Shown here piece after piece: positions 62,171 through 64,000 of a DNA stretch of 64,000 nt. A program made the translations under genes and the position numbers. The notes beneath the pieces were generated by a model. That model had not been told where the DNA came from, did no database searches, and saw only the letters and a list, made by a program, of their open reading frames with translations. Origin of the DNA: Pontibacter burrus (GTDB taxonomy: Bacteria > Bacteroidota > Bacteroidia > Cytophagales > Hymenobacteraceae); NCBI RefSeq assembly GCF_010686685.1, contig NZ_JAAGWD010000005.1:1-64000 (forward strand), read 5' to 3'. Positions within the stretch are counted from its first letter, which is position 1; every line of letters starts with the position of its first letter.

Positions 62171-62540
62171 AGTTTTTATTAGAATAAGTCATACTACTTC
62201 TATGATGCGAATAACAGTAAAAAGGTTGCATAAGGGATACATAATAAACCTGCAGGCTAAAGAATAAAGCAACCGCGTGAACAGCAGTTAACCGAGATTG
62301 AGGGTATTAAGAGCTTTACAAATTCTTCTGCCGTTATTTGTAGAAAACCTTTAAAATAGCCTCCGCACTTAAGCCTATCAGTTCTTCAAAGCTTAAACTA
62401 CCCAGATAAAAGGCTAAAAAGCTTACTGTAGCTCCCAAGCAATTATTTGCTTAAACCTAAGTATTCCATTGTGCCATAACAGCACTTAAATAGTTTTGAG
62501 TCAACTTAATTTAAAATGAACAGCTTTAAGCTATACTGTG
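62171..62540. other. Spacer with no gene seen
   Basis: About 370 bp, AT-rich, no hairpin or open frame that I can support. Confidence 0.45.
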
Positions 62541-63221
62541 CTAGTTGGCTTTTTTTAACCACTCTCGTACATCAACAATCACTTCACCTGTGATCTGGTG
62601 GCCCATCGTTACTTCGTGGTAAGTTGGGGTAATTCCTTTACTTTCTAAAAAGGTCTTTGCTTCGCGCGCATAATGCACCGGCAACGTAGCATCCTGCGTG
62701 CCGTGAGCTATAAACACGCTAAGGTTCTTTAGCTTATCAGCAGTTTCAACCGATGGTTTTATTTCCTCCAGTATCCTGCCACTAAAAGCGAGTACGCCAC
62801 TAACAAGGTCAGGTGCTGTCAGGCCTATGGTATAACTCATGATAGCGCCCTGACTGAATCCTCCTAGGTATACTTCATCAATACTGTATATTGCCTTTAC
62901 CTGAGCTACAAAATCTTTGATAATCTCCCGGCTCTGTGCTTCCTGCGCGGCGTTAATTGAAGGTTTGCCCGTTGAAAAATCAACCTGGTACCAGGCGTAA
63001 CGTCCTTCACCAAGCGCAAATGGACCGCGGGGCGAGATCACCGTAAAATTGCCTGGCATAAACTGCGCCAGGCTTATCAGGTCCTGCTCATTACTCCCGA
63101 CCCCATGTAGCAGAATCAGTGCTTTCTGTTCTCCAGAACTTTCTGTTGCGGGGCGCACCAGGTAGTCCAACGCAAGGTTTGTCAGGAGTGTGTTTGTTTT
63201 TAAATCTTCTGTAACTGCCAT
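62541..63221 (-). CDS. Carboxylesterase / phospholipase-type alpha/beta hydrolase
   Basis: A 226-residue cytosolic hydrolase of the acyl-protein thioesterase/carboxylesterase 2 type. LILLHGVGSNEQDLISLAQ forms the oxyanion region, GGFSQGAIMSYTIGL holds the nucleophile Ser (near residue 117), the acid is in AHGTQDATLPV and the His in MGHQITGEV. Length is typical. Single gene with no partner. Confidence 0.9.
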   Translation of the reverse strand: MAVTEDLKTNTLLTNLALDYLVRPATESSGEQKALILLHGVGSNEQDLISLAQFMPGNFTVISPRGPFALGEGRYAWYQVDFSTGKPSINAAQEAQSREIIKDFVAQVKAIYSIDEVYLGGFSQGAIMSYTIGLTAPDLVSGVLAFSGRILEEIKPSVETADKLKNLSVFIAHGTQDATLPVHYAREAKTFLESKGITPTYHEVTMGHQITGEVIVDVREWLKKAN

Positions 63222-63247
63222 AGCTTATAGTTTAAATTGTCTAGTGC

Positions 63248-63385
63248 TTACTTTAGCCTCACCAATATCATGTTCAGCGAACCGTCCAGTATTTTGTGGC
63301 AGAAGTAGGATACATCGTTCTTAATTCCTTTCAGGCGCGGCGTGTATATTGGTAGCCAGTAATAGTCTTGTACCAGAATAGCCAT
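63248..63385 (-). pseudogene. Possible gene remnant (45 aa)
   Basis: ATG at 63385 to TAA at 63248: MAILVQDYYWLPIYTPRLKG and onward to NMILVRLK. Upstream the same frame is closed by a stop within 12 codons, so it is either a tiny gene or the C-terminal end of a decayed protein. I do not recognise the family. Between it and DoxX (63386-63539) I see nothing. Confidence 0.3.
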
Positions 63386-63539
63386 TGCGGCTTTTTGCTC
63401 GGCCTTTATTTATTGAGTTCATCTTGACTGCCACTACTGATCAGTTCCATGAACATTGTATTCAGATACTTGTCAAATCACAACAGAGTTGGTCGTCATT
63501 CCTAGTTTGATGAAAAACAGATTCTGATAGACTGCCAGA

Positions 63540-63992
63540 TTACTCCATAGAAAGTCTTCTGACGTATGCAGCCTGCAATAATCTTGGGCGCAGCAAATGG
63601 TCTAAGGCGTATTTTCCACTACCAGTCAACAACAACATCACATAAGGGATCAGGTACAGAATTGCAGGCTCTTTTTTAGCAAACGGATCTGCGCCATGTA
63701 CATAAAAGGCCGCTATCAGCATAGTAATAATAAGCGGAATAGCAGCTAGCCTTGTTCCTAATCCAACCAAAATCAGTACTGAACATATCACTTCGGAAAA
63801 AACTGCCAGAGCAAGCGAACTTGCTGCACTCAGTCCGAATAAAGCCGAAAATTTCACTGGGTCACTGGAGAGAAGCATTTCAAGTTTGGGTAAGCCGTGG
63901 GCCAGCATCAGGCCGGCCACGGTTACTCTTACAACCAGAAGTGCTATATCCGTATTTTTAGTATGCTGATACAGGTTTATAAGCTTTTTCAT
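63540..63992 (-). CDS. DoxX family membrane protein
   Basis: A 150-residue inner-membrane protein with four hydrophobic segments (about 18-35, 56-76, 80-98, 108-124). The first carries LMLAHGLPKLE, the DoxX family signature; the second reads LALAVFSEVICSVLILVGLG. It resembles the DoxX at 9709-10134 in order of segments but is not close in sequence. Start ATG at 63992, near the window end; complete. Confidence 0.9.
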   Translation of the reverse strand: MKKLINLYQHTKNTDIALLVVRVTVAGLMLAHGLPKLEMLLSSDPVKFSALFGLSAASSLALAVFSEVICSVLILVGLGTRLAAIPLIITMLIAAFYVHGADPFAKKEPAILYLIPYVMLLLTGSGKYALDHLLRPRLLQAAYVRRLSME

Positions 63993-64000
63993 AGTTGACA

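Overview
The window reads as a Bacteroidetes chromosome of the Cytophagales / Hymenobacteraceae type (Pontibacter-like; this is inference from gene content, not a database match). Supporting signs are GLPGLI, TonB/CarboxypepD_reg receptors, a type IX secretion sorting tail, GIN-domain and DUF1573 proteins, DUF4905, an alpha-beta fused E1 dehydrogenase, the Bacteroidetes promoter form TTTG-N18-TATATTTG in front of tRNA-Glu, and almost no Shine-Dalgarno sequences.

Layout. 1-4.4 kb is an AT-rich defence cassette: Vsr mismatch endonuclease divergent from two tandem C5-cytosine methyltransferases and a PD-(D/E)XK endonuclease, a layout that fits an asymmetric (type IIS-like) site with one methylase per strand. 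It ends at a 3' fragment of a class II tRNA (probably Leu) plus a terminator. 4.9-9.5 kb holds a small cysteine-containing secreted peptide, a GLPGLI protein, an outer-membrane receptor and a small XRE regulator. 9.7-11.5 kb holds DoxX, tRNA-Pro(GGG) and a 1.2-kb insertion with one frameshifted TerB-like/BRCT gene, bounded by a 19-bp copy of the tRNA 3' end. 11.5-15.2 kb is an iron-uptake pair (PepSY protein and siderophore receptor) behind two inverted-repeat operators. 15.3-56.4 kb is mostly core genome: PaaN, a T9SS-exported subtilase, aconitase, a TlpA-like thioredoxin, polyprenyl synthase, FolK, ArsC, a sigma-54-type response regulator without its DNA-binding domain, fused E1 dehydrogenase, alanine dehydrogenase, NfeD, KdsB, a lipid kinase, USP and GAPDH. 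56.6-61.4 kb is a third tRNA-linked segment: tRNA-Glu(TTC), a PAS-kinase remnant, and a lipoprotein formylglycine-generating enzyme with its lipoprotein sulfatase, bounded by an imperfect ~110-bp repeat of the tRNA terminator region. 61.4-64 kb holds a GIN-domain lipoprotein, an esterase and a second DoxX.

The strongest window-wide signal is a highly iterated palindrome with core CTATAG (extended AACTATAGTT). It occurs several times per kb in genes, spacers and terminator loops of the native backbone and is nearly absent from the coding parts of the imported segments. Two intergenic regions (31.3-32.0 and 45.9-46.6 kb) also share a ~0.7-kb composite non-coding repeat, and a cloverleaf-like repeat lies at 25.3 kb.

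The three tRNA-linked junctions appear to share one pattern: foreign DNA inserted between a tRNA and its terminator. No integrase is visible in any of them.
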